Source of the DNA: Perkinsus marinus ATCC 50983
Taxonomy: Eukaryota; Perkinsozoa; Perkinsida; Perkinsidae
Direction: 5' to 3'
DNA length: 64,000 nt
NCBI RefSeq assembly: GCF_000006405.1
Contig: NW_003216689.1
Coordinates: forward strand, 73,414-137,413
The position numbers were made by a program, and so were the translations under genes. The notes beneath the pieces were generated by a model. It saw nothing but the letters and a program-made list of their open reading frames with translations. It made no database searches and was not told the origin of the DNA. Positions 1 through 11,138 of this stretch are shown one piece after another (within the stretch, counting starts at the first letter, position 1; each line of letters begins with the position of its first letter).

Positions 1-1397
1 ATGGTATAGATGCTAACAGGCATACAATGATGCAAGTGAGACATACCCTTGACCGCACTTTGATCATCATATGGATCTCATGTAGTGTATCGTTCGCCTT
101 TGACAGGTTTATGAGAAGTACGGTCTACAACCCGATACCATAGACTTCTTCGGTCATGCTGTGGCCCTCTATCCAGATGATAGTTATCTTTTTAAACCAT
201 GTGGTCCTACCATTCAGAAGATGAAACTGTAGTATAACAGTATAGATATCTGTACAGGGCACGTTTCGATGGTAGATACCTCGACTCGATTACAAGATAT
301 GGTCAGAGCCCCTTCATTTACCCGATATACGGCCTTGGTATCGATGTGAGTCAGTATCATTGTTGGTAGTATCCATGTTTAGGTGGTATACCTGAAGGCT
401 TTAGTCGTCTAAGTGCAATACATGGCGGTACATATATGCTCAATAAGCCTGTCGGTAGGGTTTGGGACCAATCACTGCTTTGCAGCTATTATCGTCTTAG
501 ATGGGTTTGAGTTCGATGCAGATGGGAAGATATGTGGAGTTAAATCAGAAGGGGAGGTAGTAATGTATTCACTTCACTGGATCATTGGATATCTACATCA
601 TCATACTCATTGTATCAGGTTGCCCACGCTCCGTTGGTGATATGTGATCCCTCTTATGTTAAGGATATCCTCCCACAGAAGGTTAGGTGTACCGGTCGTA
701 CCATCAGGTGTATATGTGTAAGGTTTGCCGGGTAAGGGTTGGGTGAGAGGATGCTTATGGTACTTCAGATCCTCGGCCAAACAATACCTAGTACCAATGA
801 TGCCACCTCTTGCCAGATTATTATCCCACAGAAGCAGTTGAATCGACGGTAGGTATCACTCCAGTCGCTAAGTGTCTCTATAGGGTTGGTTAGGTCTGAT
901 GTATACGTCATGATGGTCTCTTGGGCTCACAACATTGCATTCAAAGGGAAGTAATATACGCTACTTACTAACGTCAACCCTTGCTGGTCTGGGACCATTC
1001 CTGAGATTAGACTTTATTGAAGGTACGTGGCCTTGGTGTCCACAACCGTTGAAACTAACGATCCTGAGAGGGAAATCATGCCGGCCCTGCAACTGCTTGG
1101 GAAGATCGAAAACAAATTTGTTACCATTTCTGAAAAGTGGGAGAGGAGTGGTATGCGATAGCGCTCGCGACTGGCTCATCTTTAGTTATGAGCCTACTGA
1201 CGATGGCAAGGTCGATCAGCTATTCGTATCGAAGTCATATGATGCTACCAGCCATTTTGAATCGGCCACTCAGGATGTAGTAGAATGTATGAATATTGGT
1301 ATCCAGTGTCAAGCAGGTCCTTGAGATGTGGAGCAGGATCATGGGTGAGCCGTTGGATCTCACATTGCAGCCTGAGGATACTGCTGATGAGGAGTAA
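1..1397 (+). CDS. GDI: Rab GDP dissociation inhibitor (GDI), 5' part cut off by window edge
   Basis: Rab GDI extracts GDP-bound Rab GTPases from membranes and recycles them through the cytosol. The window opens inside the gene; reading frame starts at base 3. Spliced exons give GDI landmarks in order: [52 protein letters not shown], the GVKSEGE segment, [38 protein letters not shown] and [12 protein letters not shown], ending in an acidic tail (EDTADEE) with TAA at 1395. I count about ten introns of roughly 30-75 nt, for example 36-106 and GTAATATACG...GAAG near 955-1021, all GT-AG and often flanked by AG|GT. The N-terminal GDI box lies upstream of the window. Several exons are so short that single-frame ORFs miss the gene entirely. 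The family assignment is very secure; individual splice sites are inferred from protein continuity. Confidence 0.95.
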
Positions 1398-1475
1398 CCT
1401 TATGATCCACTGCTATTGTCAAGAGAGTGTTTCCATATAAGCCAGGGGGTTATGTTACTCTGAGTTGATAATTAT

Positions 1476-1646
1476 ATGATAGTGATTAGCCGTGTGTCAA
1501 TGACAGAGAGCACTGGCCGGGTGTGCAGCAGCTGTGGTCAACGGTTAAGTCGCGAACATTACTCTAACAAGCAATGGCAGTCTAAGGCTAAGTCCAGGAA
1601 ATGCCTAGGATGTAACCCTCGTGTTGATCGACTCCAACGATCCTAG
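1476..1646 (+). CDS. small CxxC...CxxC zinc-ribbon protein (56 aa)
   Basis: A short open frame begins at ATG 1476 (a second in-frame ATG is at 1500) and stops at 1644. It has a CSSCGQRLSREHYSNKQW segment followed by KCLGC, that is two CxxC knuckles about 25 residues apart with aromatic and basic residues between. This looks like a one-finger treble-clef or Stc1-like zinc ribbon, a type common as stand-alone small proteins or domains in protists. It sits 78 bp after the GDI stop and 29 bp before the SET gene start, all on the same strand. No function can be assigned. It could also be an exon of a longer transcript; an upstream in-frame stop at 1461 argues against simple extension. Confidence 0.55.
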   Translation: MIVISRVSMTESTGRVCSSCGQRLSREHYSNKQWQSKAKSRKCLGCNPRVDRLQRS

Positions 1647-1675
1647 TAGATATCTGTACTGACTAATCTTCAGTC

Positions 1676-3168
1676 ATGAGGTGTATAGTATCCTGGTAGT
1701 ATGAATAGAGTTGTCAGGTACAGCAACACCTAACGGAGAGAAGATCATACTCCTCCGGCGAAGTCAGGTTGAGGTGTTGGACACCGAGGCTTATGGGCGG
1801 GTATTGCGGACGACTACTCATGTTTCAATGGGGGATTTGATATGGAGTGAAAAACCAATAGTCCACTCAGCTGAGAAGAGAGACCTTACACGGCGTGAAG
1901 AAGTGTTCGCTTCAATACTTGGATCGAGGTTCGGCCTCAGTGTCCTCGAGGATTTCCTATTTCTCAAGGCTTATGTTGCTCTGTCTCTGGTCGAACGTAA
2001 GAGAGTATTAGATTGTTATCACCCGAGCAAAGCTGAAGTATCAGAGTCACCACTTTTGTCGGCATTGATACGGATATGTGATCCAATCATGGAGGAGCTA
2101 CATCGTGGCAAGGATGGAGCCCTTCGGAGTTGGATTGGATTACCATTGGATGATGGTGCTGAGGAGCTGAAGAAGGTCGTGTTGGTTAAGGCTACGAATG
2201 CTCATGCTTTTTATATCGAATCTGACGTTACTGCATGTGCTCTCTATGAACTTGGCAGTAAGATGCGACATTCATGTGCTCCTAACGTGGTTTACTCCAG
2301 TCAACGGGGTGCTTCCCATGATGGCAGTTTTGTGGCCCTCACGGACTTACCGGCCAATACGGAGCTACGGTTTTCTTATATCGATACTGTTGCTCCGGCT
2401 TGTATGAGGCGACAACTACTACTCAACAACTACGTCTTCTATTGTGACTGTCCTCTGTGTACTGGCGTTGACTACTATCGTGGATTACCCTGTCCGAGTT
2501 GCTCCCCTAGGAAGGGTGATTGGGTTGAAGATGCTGAGGTTAGACTCATAGATCCCGCCGATTTGGATCTCTCCAGAGTCCTATATAAGGGAGCTATCTA
2601 TCGAGTCGAACGGGATGAATATCAGTGGTTGTGCAGTTCTTGTGGAGCTCAGATTACTCAGGAACAATGTGGTGTACCAGAGGATCTCGAGGATTCTCTA
2701 ATGGATATTGCTCGTAATGCTGATGAGCTCGATGAGTTCGAACTGTCGCAGCATTTACGGTCAATGCCTCGTATCCTGGGGGTCCATCATGCTGCTGTGT
2801 GGATGATCCGAAAGGCTCATATATCCAAACTCGTTGATATGGATGCCTCTTCGGAAATGATCAAGAATGAGACTGCTGATGTATTAGCAGTTGTCGATCA
2901 TGCTGCCGAGCTGTTCAAGAAGGAGATCGGCCCGGGCTACTACGTCGAGTCCGGAGCGGGGTTCATGGAATCTCTTCTGACGAAAGTAGCAGCATCACTG
3001 GCTCGGGGACGACAATGGCGTTTGGCAGAAGAGTACTTTGAGAAATCGAAAAGGTCGATGCTGACTCTGATGGAGGCTACCGATGCACCAATCGTTGCTG
3101 TTGATGAAGCTTTAGTGGCCTGTCGACTTCGGGATACCTCGAAGTTGCCTAAAGTATTTCGTGGATGA
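1676..3168 (+). CDS. SET-domain protein, SMYD-like, two exons with a 7-nt first exon
   Basis: Protein of about 485 aa with a split SET domain: MRHSCAPN (the SET motif NHSCxPN), ELRFSYID (the GEELxxxY-type motif) and a post-SET cysteine cluster YCDCPLC, followed by CPSC and CSSC pairs that may bind further zinc. I see no MYND finger between the SET halves. The likely role is protein lysine methylation using SAM, in nucleus or cytosol. The long open frame has no ATG at its start. Splicing ATGAGGT (1676-1682) over a 35-nt GT-AG intron (1683-1717) gives a clean start MRCTATPNGEKI, so I choose this. The remaining coding sequence is a single exon to the TGA at 3166. The C-terminal third is helical and TPR-like, as in SMYD proteins. 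The domain call is firm; the start is inferred. Confidence 0.8.
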
Positions 3169-3711
3169 ACAATGAGTTTTGAGTTACGAGTACCGCTCTT
3201 TCGTCACCACTATCTGGGAGAGGCTAATCAACGCAGAATGTTGTTATCAAGATGAAGATATTATAGTGGATCCGATGGGGAATGTTATTTGTGAGCGGCA
3301 GTGTAGATCGAGATTATCCGTCTCAAACTCCATCCCTAATTTGGATTAGCATCTCAAGTACAGGTTGTATTGTATTCGATTGTGCCGTCCGATTCCATTC
3401 CCTTCGCTGATGTCGCTTGAGTGGGTACGACAGCAGTTAATTAATACAAGGCGTAATCTATCCAACCATCCCTCACTCAAACACAACGAGGGCACTGTGA
3501 TGAGGTAAATCGAGATCACTAGTCACACATGGGTATAATAGACATGCCTCATTGGCTGAGCCAATTTGGCTCTATGACGGAACGGACGCCGTGGTTAGGC
3601 TATTCCTCGGACGAGACTGGCGCTGCTCCAGTCGGGCTTCTTCCAACACTTTCGTCTTCAACTGAAATCCATGAATATGTTTACGATTTCCTTGGATGCA
3701 TTTTCAGACAA
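3169..3711. other. convergent intergenic region
   Basis: This lies between the stop of the SET gene (+) and the inferred stop of the WD40 gene (-). Open frames here overlap WD40 exons or are poorly supported. I see no RNA gene or strong hairpin terminator. Confidence 0.4.
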
Positions 3712-6700
3712 TCAGCATATTCGAATATTCAACGCAGGCTGACATGTCCTGTAGATGGGACTCACAATTCGAGTTGCCTCCCTCCCAAGAGCATGGTCCG
3801 ACTCTATCCATCTGATATGCCAGTTTTCATCGTCCACATCTATCGTATCCTGAGGCTCCTGAGGTCGAGCAGGTATCCAGGTGAGTGCCGGCTCACATTC
3901 AATCCTACGATAAGGTTTCCCCGCCGTGGTGATGAACGCGTTGACAGGACTGGTGAGGAAGTCCTGGGATTGGCCTCTGCCATGGATGAACCCAACAGGA
4001 TGAGACCAGGCACCGATATGTTGTCCATGGTAGGAGGTGATGCTCTATGACGGCTGCTACATCTTGCATACATTGATCCACTTACGGTGCGCAAATGACC
4101 ACATGATGTGTCCGGGACCACACAACGTCAGCGATGATACCCGGTACGACCACCTGATAGGAGAATTACGCGCCTCACTCTAGTCAGATCTAATTGACCT
4201 GTAGATAACCTTTGTCGATGGGCCTTCCATGATGACCTATATCCCATAGGTGTAGTTGACCATTGGAACTCCCACATACCACCAACCTATCACACTCTAC
4301 TCACAGTGATGGTGGTCATCATCCCACCTTCCATCAGGGCTCATATCTGGTCGAGGTATACTGTCGACGATTGAGGCTCCTCGTAGTGTCATAATGAGTG
4401 TGAGGGTCATCATGTCTCTAGCGTCAGCAGCAGTCTCCCGAGGTACAGTTACAATACGAATCTAGAAAGCCATGGCCTAAGGAAGTATGAAAGCAATGCC
4501 TCACTGTGGAGTCGGCCATAGTTATGAGGAGGATATCGTGTTCAGTCTTATGTTTAAATTTCCTCGATAATGTAGCATTAATTCGACTGAGCCCAGTTGA
4601 GGCTGCCTCAGACGTTACGACTCGAATATGCCACACCGGTACCTGCAATACTGTCATGAGCAGAGCCTCGAGTTTAGCCCTCCTCCTCTTCCTCCTCCTC
4701 CACCCCGAGTATGTCTGGATGCCCATAGGATCCAATCGCCTCCGGTGTGCCTCTAGTAGTGTCGTATGCGGTGATACCCCCATCCACATTGCCAGCATAC
4801 AGTAGCTGAGGGGGATACTCTACATGGTGGTGTTTGTCCACTCACCGAGCTGACGGAGCTACGATCGAGACATGTTGGCCGAGCGAGTGGCTTTCCTGGT
4901 GAGTCTAGTCTAATACAGGTCTGAGCGGCTGTCCACAAGCGTATGCCGAACTCGCCACAGGAAACGATGCGCCATGCTCCAGAGTCCACACTCCAGTACG
5001 AGAGAGCAAGTACCTCCATGACGTACATGCTTATGACACCACAGCTCTCAGCACTACCGGCCCAGAATGAGCAAGCTCAGCTGATGGGTGTATGCAAGGA
5101 TGGTCTCCTCCTTCTCTAGGTATGTATAAGCTCTCTACGACCCATACCACAACACGGCCATCACTTCCAGCCGTAATGAGAGTATCAGATTGCGGCCAGA
5201 GCATAGCTAAGACCTTGGAGGGGGAGGGACAGGACGGGCTAGTGGGCCTGGTCTATACCTGGCCTGGGAGGCATCGGTCGGCGGCCTCAATGAGAGGCCC
5301 ATCTTCACACGGTCTCTCGAGTGAATATATAGCAAGTCCAGTCACATCGTGTATGCCTTGTCGGGCGACTGCCACATATCTACCGCAGACGTCTTTAAAA
5401 TCGATATTATTGTGATAGTAGCCATACTTGTTATCGGGAGACAGACTAATGCGGAGTGCCCCTCGATCGTCATTATCGAGTTCGATGGTACCAATATGTG
5501 TATCATAAGGCAGAGCAGCACCATGGTTGGAGCTCCTCGCAAAGTGCTCTGAGTGACGTCAAACCCTGCCTGCTAGATTATCAGTGCTTGCATAGCCACG
5601 ACCTATCAAGTTCGTTGACTGGGTTGGCGGCCCGCCGTCCGTCCGCTTGGGTGAGGTATTCTCTAATGGGAGTTCTGAGCTTCTTTTCATCCCTGTTCCG
5701 CCATCGCCCGATTGTTCCTGTGTGACTCGGAAGCTCACTGTAAGCATCAACCCAGGTATTGGATGCTTTACTGGCGAGGCGACATCGTAACTGGCCGCGA
5801 CGCACCTGGCGATGGTGGGACAATTTCCTCACGCTCGATCGGGGCATTCATGTGCCTCCTTGGGGGCTTCCTTGTAGCCACGAAATCTCGTATGATACAT
5901 CATCAGCCTGAACGTTCGTGTCCAACTACGACCTCGAGTACTGGGAAGCTCACCTCACAGGCGTCTGCGGTAAAGCACCTTGTAAGAGCGGAGCGAAGCT
6001 CGTCCACGCAACCGACGTCATGCTATCATGGTTGCCATCATCAACCAGCAATTCAAAGAGGAAAAACGAGCCAGGTGCTGGGCAACGATTTGTAATAATA
6101 CTCGAACCAAGGGATAGGCGGACCCTGATTGACGTCCGGCTCGGGGATTTGTAGACTCTGGTTGATTTGTAAGCTTTCGTACGCCACCTCAGGATGACGG
6201 ATGCAGCACTTGGAGAAATGGACAGGGTCGGTGTGGAGTATTGGTACTGTGAGGCTCGACTCGCCAACAGCCTGAATGCAGCCACTGTTTATAAGGAGAC
6301 CGACGGCTTGAGAACCTGTCGTTGACGGTTGCGGCTCTCTACACTTCTCATGTAGCGGAGACCTCTGAGGGAGTACTATCGATGACATCGGACGACAGCA
6401 TTGACTACTCCCCCGGAATGAGATCTGCTGGATCATTAAAAAGATGTTTTCCGAAGCGCCAGCCTACAGGCTCCTTCCACGTTACCGAATTCCGAACCTT
6501 TCGCCTTCCGTCTAGTCCAAGGTGCCCGAGAAGTGTACTTATTACACTGATCTAGTGATCCCTCAGACGAACGAACGATGGCACTGATTGGTATTCCCGC
6601 AATACCATGAGTGTTTTCCGTGGTAAGAATTCCGCTCAGAGTACGAGAAGTCCCGAGTTCAATTCTCGGCACGGCCCCGAATATAATCTACCTTTCGAGG

Positions 6701-7097
6701 TCCAGCGTATGGATCCTGACTGTGAATCGCCTTGTGGAGGTTGTTGGTCTCGCCGCCTCTCTGAGTACAAGAGGGGGGACCCGTAAGGCTACCAGCGCTT
6801 GAGGATGCCAATCAAGGCTCAGGATGGATACCTCTAACCATCTACCTGGTAGCACAGAAGTACAGCAGGGACATACAATCATTCACCTGGAGGGCTCAGA
6901 CTCCGCAACCCTTCCGCCGACTGCATAGCTCTCTGTTGTAAATCAGCGAGTCCATCCAATGTGCTACAACGGCCAAGGAATTTCAAGACCCTCAAAACCG
7001 CCATCCTGAGTCTATCTGTGAGGGGGTAAGCCCCATGATCCGCTGGCGGCAGCAATGCGCCCTCCTCGTTCGGAACGCAGAATGCAATACCGGGCAT
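3712..7097 (-). CDS. multi-exon WD40-repeat protein
   Basis: Reading the - strand through short GT-AG introns gives repeated WD40-type blades: SILSLDWHPQALVALR...VRIHTLDLE (about 6830-6690), LPYDTHIGTIELDNDDRGALR (about 5490), TLITAGSDGRVVVW (about 5180), SYWSVDSGAWRIVSCGEFGIRLW (about 4990-4930), LLYAGNVDGGITAYD (about 4800) and HDILLITMADSTVRH (about 4530). The chosen start is the ATG at 7097 (MPGIAFCVPNEEGALL), 224 bp from the stop of the methyltransferase gene. The segment LRMAVLRVLKFLGRC is a helical N-terminal region. The stop near 3712 follows the exon with DVDDENWHIRWIESDHA. I do not recognise the orthologue; a nucleoporin- or trafficking-type propeller is possible but not shown. Several exon borders, especially at 5550-6640, remain unresolved. 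Confidence 0.6.
6636..6684 (+). repeat. tRNA-like D-arm/T-arm remnant, antisense in a WD40-gene intron
   Basis: On + the stretch reads like a tRNA missing its anticodon arm: a D-arm-like CTCAGAGTACGAG, variable loop AAGTC, then a T-arm CCGAG-TTCAATT-CTCGG and an acceptor-like CACGGCCCC. It is antisense to the WD40 gene and lies about 7 nt inside the donor GTAGATT at 6691. Translation of the other strand gives the tell-tale peptide PRIELGTSRT, which is not a real protein segment. Confidence 0.65.
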
Positions 7098-7320
7098 TGT
7101 TCCCCTAAGGCTGTCAGCTTGGACCTTCAACAGTGCTAGATAATGGATTACGAAGGACCATCACACACCTCAGCGGCAGCAGCAGCAGCACGATCGGATC
7201 CAGGAAAAGACGATGGCCGCTTCCATCGCGGTAACAACATTCCGATCACCTATTCACAAGCGAATTCAGTGACTTGAATTCGGAGTTCACTAACACCACT
7301 ACTACGTTTATCAGAAACAT

Positions 7321-8715
7321 TCATTGGAACTGCATGTGACTGTTGCACTTCGCTGCTGCCTCGGGCTCAACCATGACCACAAGGCCTCTCAAGTGCTTGC
7401 TATTAGCGTGATAGGGAGAGTACATGTGGTCGACACTAGCTCCCAACTGCTCAGCGATTCTTACTCTTCTGCCGGATCGCACTGCAGCACCTCCCACTAC
7501 TTCCTCTAACACTCCCTCTTTCGACAACTCATGAGAGCAGCTGAATACCCACAGACAGCCTCCTTTCGATTTATTAATTCTACCAAGACTGAGTTCAGTA
7601 AGCTTGCGGAGTGCCCGCAGACCGTGGTCATCACCGCGACCACCTTTTACGATATTCGGAGGATCCAGGATGATCAGATCGAATTCTTCGGTACCTCCAT
7701 TACGACAGAAATCCCCTACGTCTGATGTGAGCCAATCGATCTTAGAAGCAATATTATTCCCATTAAGGTCAGCATTGACCTTCGCATTGGTTATACTCTT
7801 TTCCTGGATGTCCACACCAACTACTCTCCTTGCTCCACCAGCTGCAGCATGAATGGCAAAAGCACCCGTATAGCAACATAGATCAGCAACACTGTCCACT
7901 TTATTCATCCTAACATACTCCATTAACTTCCTCCGATTGTCGGATTGATCTAAGAACCATCCAGTCTTCTTCCCACCACCAACCTCCACGGAAAACTTCA
8001 ACGAATTCTCCTCGATTGTGAGAATCACCGAATCATCAGATTTCGCCTCGCCATCGCCATCGCCGCCACCGCCATCAGCAGCAAGTAGATCGCGACGGAA
8101 TCTCCACAGGACTCGCTCGACTTGCGGTACTTCTCCAAGGACTATTCCCTCTAACCTCTCTTTCAATCCTTCCAAACACACCCACTGAGCACTCACGTAG
8201 ACCACCGCTATATGCTCATAGACATCCAAGGCAACACCAGTCAACCCGTCACCTTCATAGTTCAATAACCGATAACAGCGCCGGATGGATGTATCCAACA
8301 TGTGCATGCGTGCAGCCATTGCCTGTACTAGCCTTCCAGCGAACCATTGTGAGATAGCCTCCAGAGGATCTCCAAAGGGATCAGCACCAAGAGAGCCGTC
8401 CAGTGTTGTATCATGCATTACCCTCAGAGCAAAAGACCTAGCAGTAGGACCTGTTGTGAGCATACCCCAACCAACAACTTCCGCCTTGCCAGCCACACTG
8501 ATGCCGCACATGACTGGTGCATTCTCATCCAGTGTAGAGAGTTGATCCCAGTTAAGGATGAGATTACGATGGACATAGTGCTTCTGATGAGCAGCTGTCC
8601 CCTGCGCTATCCTAACGACAGGGATCCCTTGCCTCTCTAATGCTGCCACTGTCAGTCGACGAGCAGTGAGGAGCGTGCAATAATAACGAGGTTTGAAAAG
8701 ACATCTCATACTCAA
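7321..8715 (-). CDS. class I SAM-dependent methyltransferase, RlmI/YccW-like
   Basis: A single-exon gene of 464 aa. The N-terminal part is PUA-like with NYEGDGLTGVALDVYEH, the counterpart of the RlmI motif NxEGDGLPGL. The C-terminal catalytic domain has GGGKKTGWFLDQSDNR, then the Rossmann SAM-binding motif I VADLCCYTGAFAIHAA, acidic motif VVGVDIQEKS, and the catalytic IILDPPN (DPPN/F motif IV). This family makes 5-methylcytosine in large-subunit rRNA in bacteria; a nuclear-encoded copy often serves an organelle, but I see no clear transit peptide beyond a basic N-terminus (MSMRCLFKPRYY). A Gly/Asp-rich insert (GGGGDGDGEAKSDD) precedes the Rossmann domain. Lack of introns is notable among intron-rich neighbours. 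Target RNA is not deducible. Confidence 0.88.
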   Translation of the reverse strand: MSMRCLFKPRYYCTLLTARRLTVAALERQGIPVVRIAQGTAAHQKHYVHRNLILNWDQLSTLDENAPVMCGISVAGKAEVVGWGMLTTGPTARSFALRVMHDTTLDGSLGADPFGDPLEAISQWFAGRLVQAMAARMHMLDTSIRRCYRLLNYEGDGLTGVALDVYEHIAVVYVSAQWVCLEGLKERLEGIVLGEVPQVERVLWRFRRDLLAADGGGGDGDGEAKSDDSVILTIEENSLKFSVEVGGGKKTGWFLDQSDNRRKLMEYVRMNKVDSVADLCCYTGAFAIHAAAGGARRVVGVDIQEKSITNAKVNADLNGNNIASKIDWLTSDVGDFCRNGGTEEFDLIILDPPNIVKGGRGDDHGLRALRKLTELSLGRINKSKGGCLWVFSCSHELSKEGVLEEVVGGAAVRSGRRVRIAEQLGASVDHMYSPYHANSKHLRGLVVMVEPEAAAKCNSHMQFQ

Positions 8716-8990
8716 CTAATGAGGCCATATAGTCGAGAACACCAACACGATAGCAGAGACGAAAGATGAATGTTACACTGGGCAATAAAACCAAAAGTGA
8801 CATATCATCAGTAACCTTCGAGAGCTCAATCCTGAGGAGCTACTGTAGTTTTATCCGATGAGATATTCTCCATATTGGACGTCTAATACTCCGCTATACT
8901 TCAAGAACAAGGCCAGGAAAATAGCGAGTAACTGTTGAGGGAATGGAATCAAATACAATGGAGCGACAAGTTAACGAGCTCACGACTTCG
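8716..8990. other. intergenic spacer
   Basis: About 275 bp between the methyltransferase start and the RING-gene stop. It is AT-richer than its neighbours and should hold the methyltransferase promoter. No recognisable element. Confidence 0.4.
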
Positions 8991-10577
8991 CTATCTTACC
9001 AAGATCAGGCTCCAACTGATACCTCTTAAGGAGCCTACAGACCCTCCAGCCGCATCCTCTTCCAAGTTTATAATCTGATTCGCACCAGCATTACCTAAAA
9101 TGCCGCCGCTCTGGTTCGAACTTGCGACCTCGGACTACTACCCATATAATCCCTTATCGACTGCAACCGCCCCATTGTATCTCGGGTCCGTAGCCACCCT
9201 ACCCGCAGACTGAGTGGGGCCTTAAGACACGAGCACAACCAGAAGGATAACTTCTCCAGCTGCAGAGAGTCCATAGCATTTCTGAAACCAACGATACCGC
9301 CTGTCCTCCACCCTACAGCCAAAAGAATGCCTTACAATTGCCCTCTGGTCGGCCTTGACCTGTTGTCATGCAAATGATTGAATTTATTGACTCCCATTTG
9401 ACCAAGTCTTGGTAGACGATCATCATACAGCATAGTAAGGCACGACTCAGCTACAACACTGAGAGTCCAATAGGGTGCCAAAGTCACCAATGCCTACCAA
9501 CTCCGATGATATCTTCTCGTTGGTCGTCATCAACATTGTCCCTTATCGCATTCGTACTATACTTCCTTACTTCAAAGCCCGATGTATTCGTATCTACCCC
9601 CAAAGTCGGCCACAACACCATAGCTAATATTACATGTTCCTCCATTGAGTCCTTCAACTCGTCCTCGACCAATAAACCAGATACGATTTCCCCTTACCTG
9701 GGATATCTCCCCCAAGACTGCAGGGCCGACGCTAGCTCCATCCTCTGCAATCATATCCTACTGTCCCTACCATCTCGCCTCCCATTACCTTCCATCTGGA
9801 CTACGACGCTCCTAGCAGCTCCTCCTCTCCATATAGCTCTAGCTGCATTGACTTCCTCATCAAGCACTTGGAAGGCCTGTCGATTACCATAGGGGAAGGG
9901 GACATTCTCATGCGGCAACCTAAGAAGGTAGCCTCCATACAGGCCATACTAAGAATATGCAATTCTAGTACCGTAAAAAGGGGAAGAAGACCCCCAAAGC
10001 GGTGCCATCACTGGTATCGCTCTGAGCCTTTTCTTCCTCCTCGAGCTCTTTCACTTCTTTCGAACGTAGAGCATATTCCTCTGGATATCTATTATCGACC
10101 AATCTACATAAACCTTTTCTGAGTCCCTCCTGGCCTGTAATACCCACCTTTGTTGTATCAAATTGGCAACCATTACGTTCGTGCTTCCTATGAAAGGGCA
10201 TGGCGCTCGACATGACTAACAAGTATAAGTAGGTAGAGGTTAGTTTGGTAGATACTACGCAGTATTACCGGACAGAGTTGCCGATGATCCATCGTTTTAG
10301 TGATACAATTTTTACAAAATGTATGCCCACAGGCCGTGGTAACCGGCCTACACGACAAACAAGTCCCAAAGGGATAATCCGTAATTGAAGACTCTAGAGC
10401 TATCCAAGACTATGGTTTCATACGCTTTTTATGAAGCACTGGAACAGTTGGATGGTATTACTCGACAAGAAGCCTCAAGCAGATTGGACACTCGAATGTG
10501 CTTATAGTCTTATCATTCTCTTCCTCCCCATATTGATTATCCCCAACCGACTTGGACCCATCAGACTGGTCTGTCAT
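8991..10577 (-). CDS. RING-finger protein, LONRF-like
   Basis: Start ATG at 10577 (MTDQSDGSKSVGDNQYG). Spliced exons give a canonical C3HC4 RING: FECPICLRLLVE, then after an intron PVTTACGHTFCKNCITK, then DHRQLCP-SCRAPC. This matches the RING of LON peptidase N-terminal/RING (LONRF) ubiquitin ligases. Downstream exons give NRYPEEYALRSKEVKELEEEEKA, a charged linker, and a region with GASVGPAVLGEISQVRGN that may be the Lon substrate-binding domain. The last exons read RLQSIRDYMG|NAGANQIINLEED and end ISWSLILVR at 8991. The likely role is E3 ubiquitin ligase. The RING is certain; the LON assignment is tentative. The final intron is a T-arm intron (9095-9141). Confidence 0.72.
9095..9141 (-). repeat. 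47-nt intron with sense tRNA T-arm core
   Basis: Intron of the RING gene between codons DYMG and NAGAN. It starts GTAGTAGTCCGAGGTCGC, continues AAGTTCGAACC (variable loop AGGTC plus T-loop) and ends GGCGGCATTTTAG. The oligo-T that would end a pol III transcript doubles as the pyrimidine tract and AG. Confidence 0.75.
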
Positions 10578-10674
10578 TGGGACTGAGATACTATCCTTTG
10601 AATAATGACTAGTAACACAAGACAAAAGGAAACATCACTGAAGCGGACCAGTCAATAGCAAGCTGCCTACAGAT

Positions 10675-11138
10675 TTATCGCTTCTTACCGTACAAGGCGG
10701 CCTCGGCCTGAAGAGACATCATCCACACTGTAACTACAGTTGAAATATATTATTACCTTCTTCTTAGAGCTATCGCCGAGTTCGAAATGCTTGCAACGCT
10801 TGATGGGCATCATACGCTTGCACTTGCACTTGGTGCACTCCAACTTAAGGACGATCTTCTTAGTAGTCTTAGCCTTCTTACGGAAGACAGGCTTGGTCTG
10901 ACCTCCGAAACCGGCCTGCTTACTATCGTAACGCCTCTTACCCTGGGCGACCAAGGAAGCCTTACCGGTCTTGTACTGGGTAACCTAAACATATTACTAT
11001 CAACATCAACAAGAACAATACGATCGACGATAGGGATCATAGTATACCCCGACACATGTATGCAGATATTACCTTTTGACCGGTATGCTTCTTGCAACGC
11101 TTGCAATAGGTCTTGCGAGTCTTAGGAACGGTAACCAT
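10675..11138 (-). CDS. eL42: ribosomal protein eL42 (L44/L36a)
   Basis: Three exons: 11073-11138 (22 codons), 10757-10984 (76 codons), 10675-10707 (10 codons plus stop); introns are 88 and 49 nt, both GT-AG. The spliced product is 108 aa: [60 protein letters not shown] and KRCKHFELG are all diagnostic. Zinc ligands are CKRC and CTKCKC; the second pair differs from the animal CxxxxC spacing. eL42 sits at the 60S E site. The residue whose change to Gln gives cycloheximide resistance in yeasts (Pro in TKP) is proline here, so a sensitive-type ribosome is predicted. The tiny last exon ([10 protein letters not shown]) replaces the usual short tail. Confidence 0.97.

Noticed and set aside
6436-6672. 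- strand ORF beginning PRIELGTSRTLSG, and the + strand GDRTRDL peptide at 23410-23646
   Set aside because: These peptides are classic artefacts of translating tRNA T-arms; they mark tRNA-like DNA, not protein.
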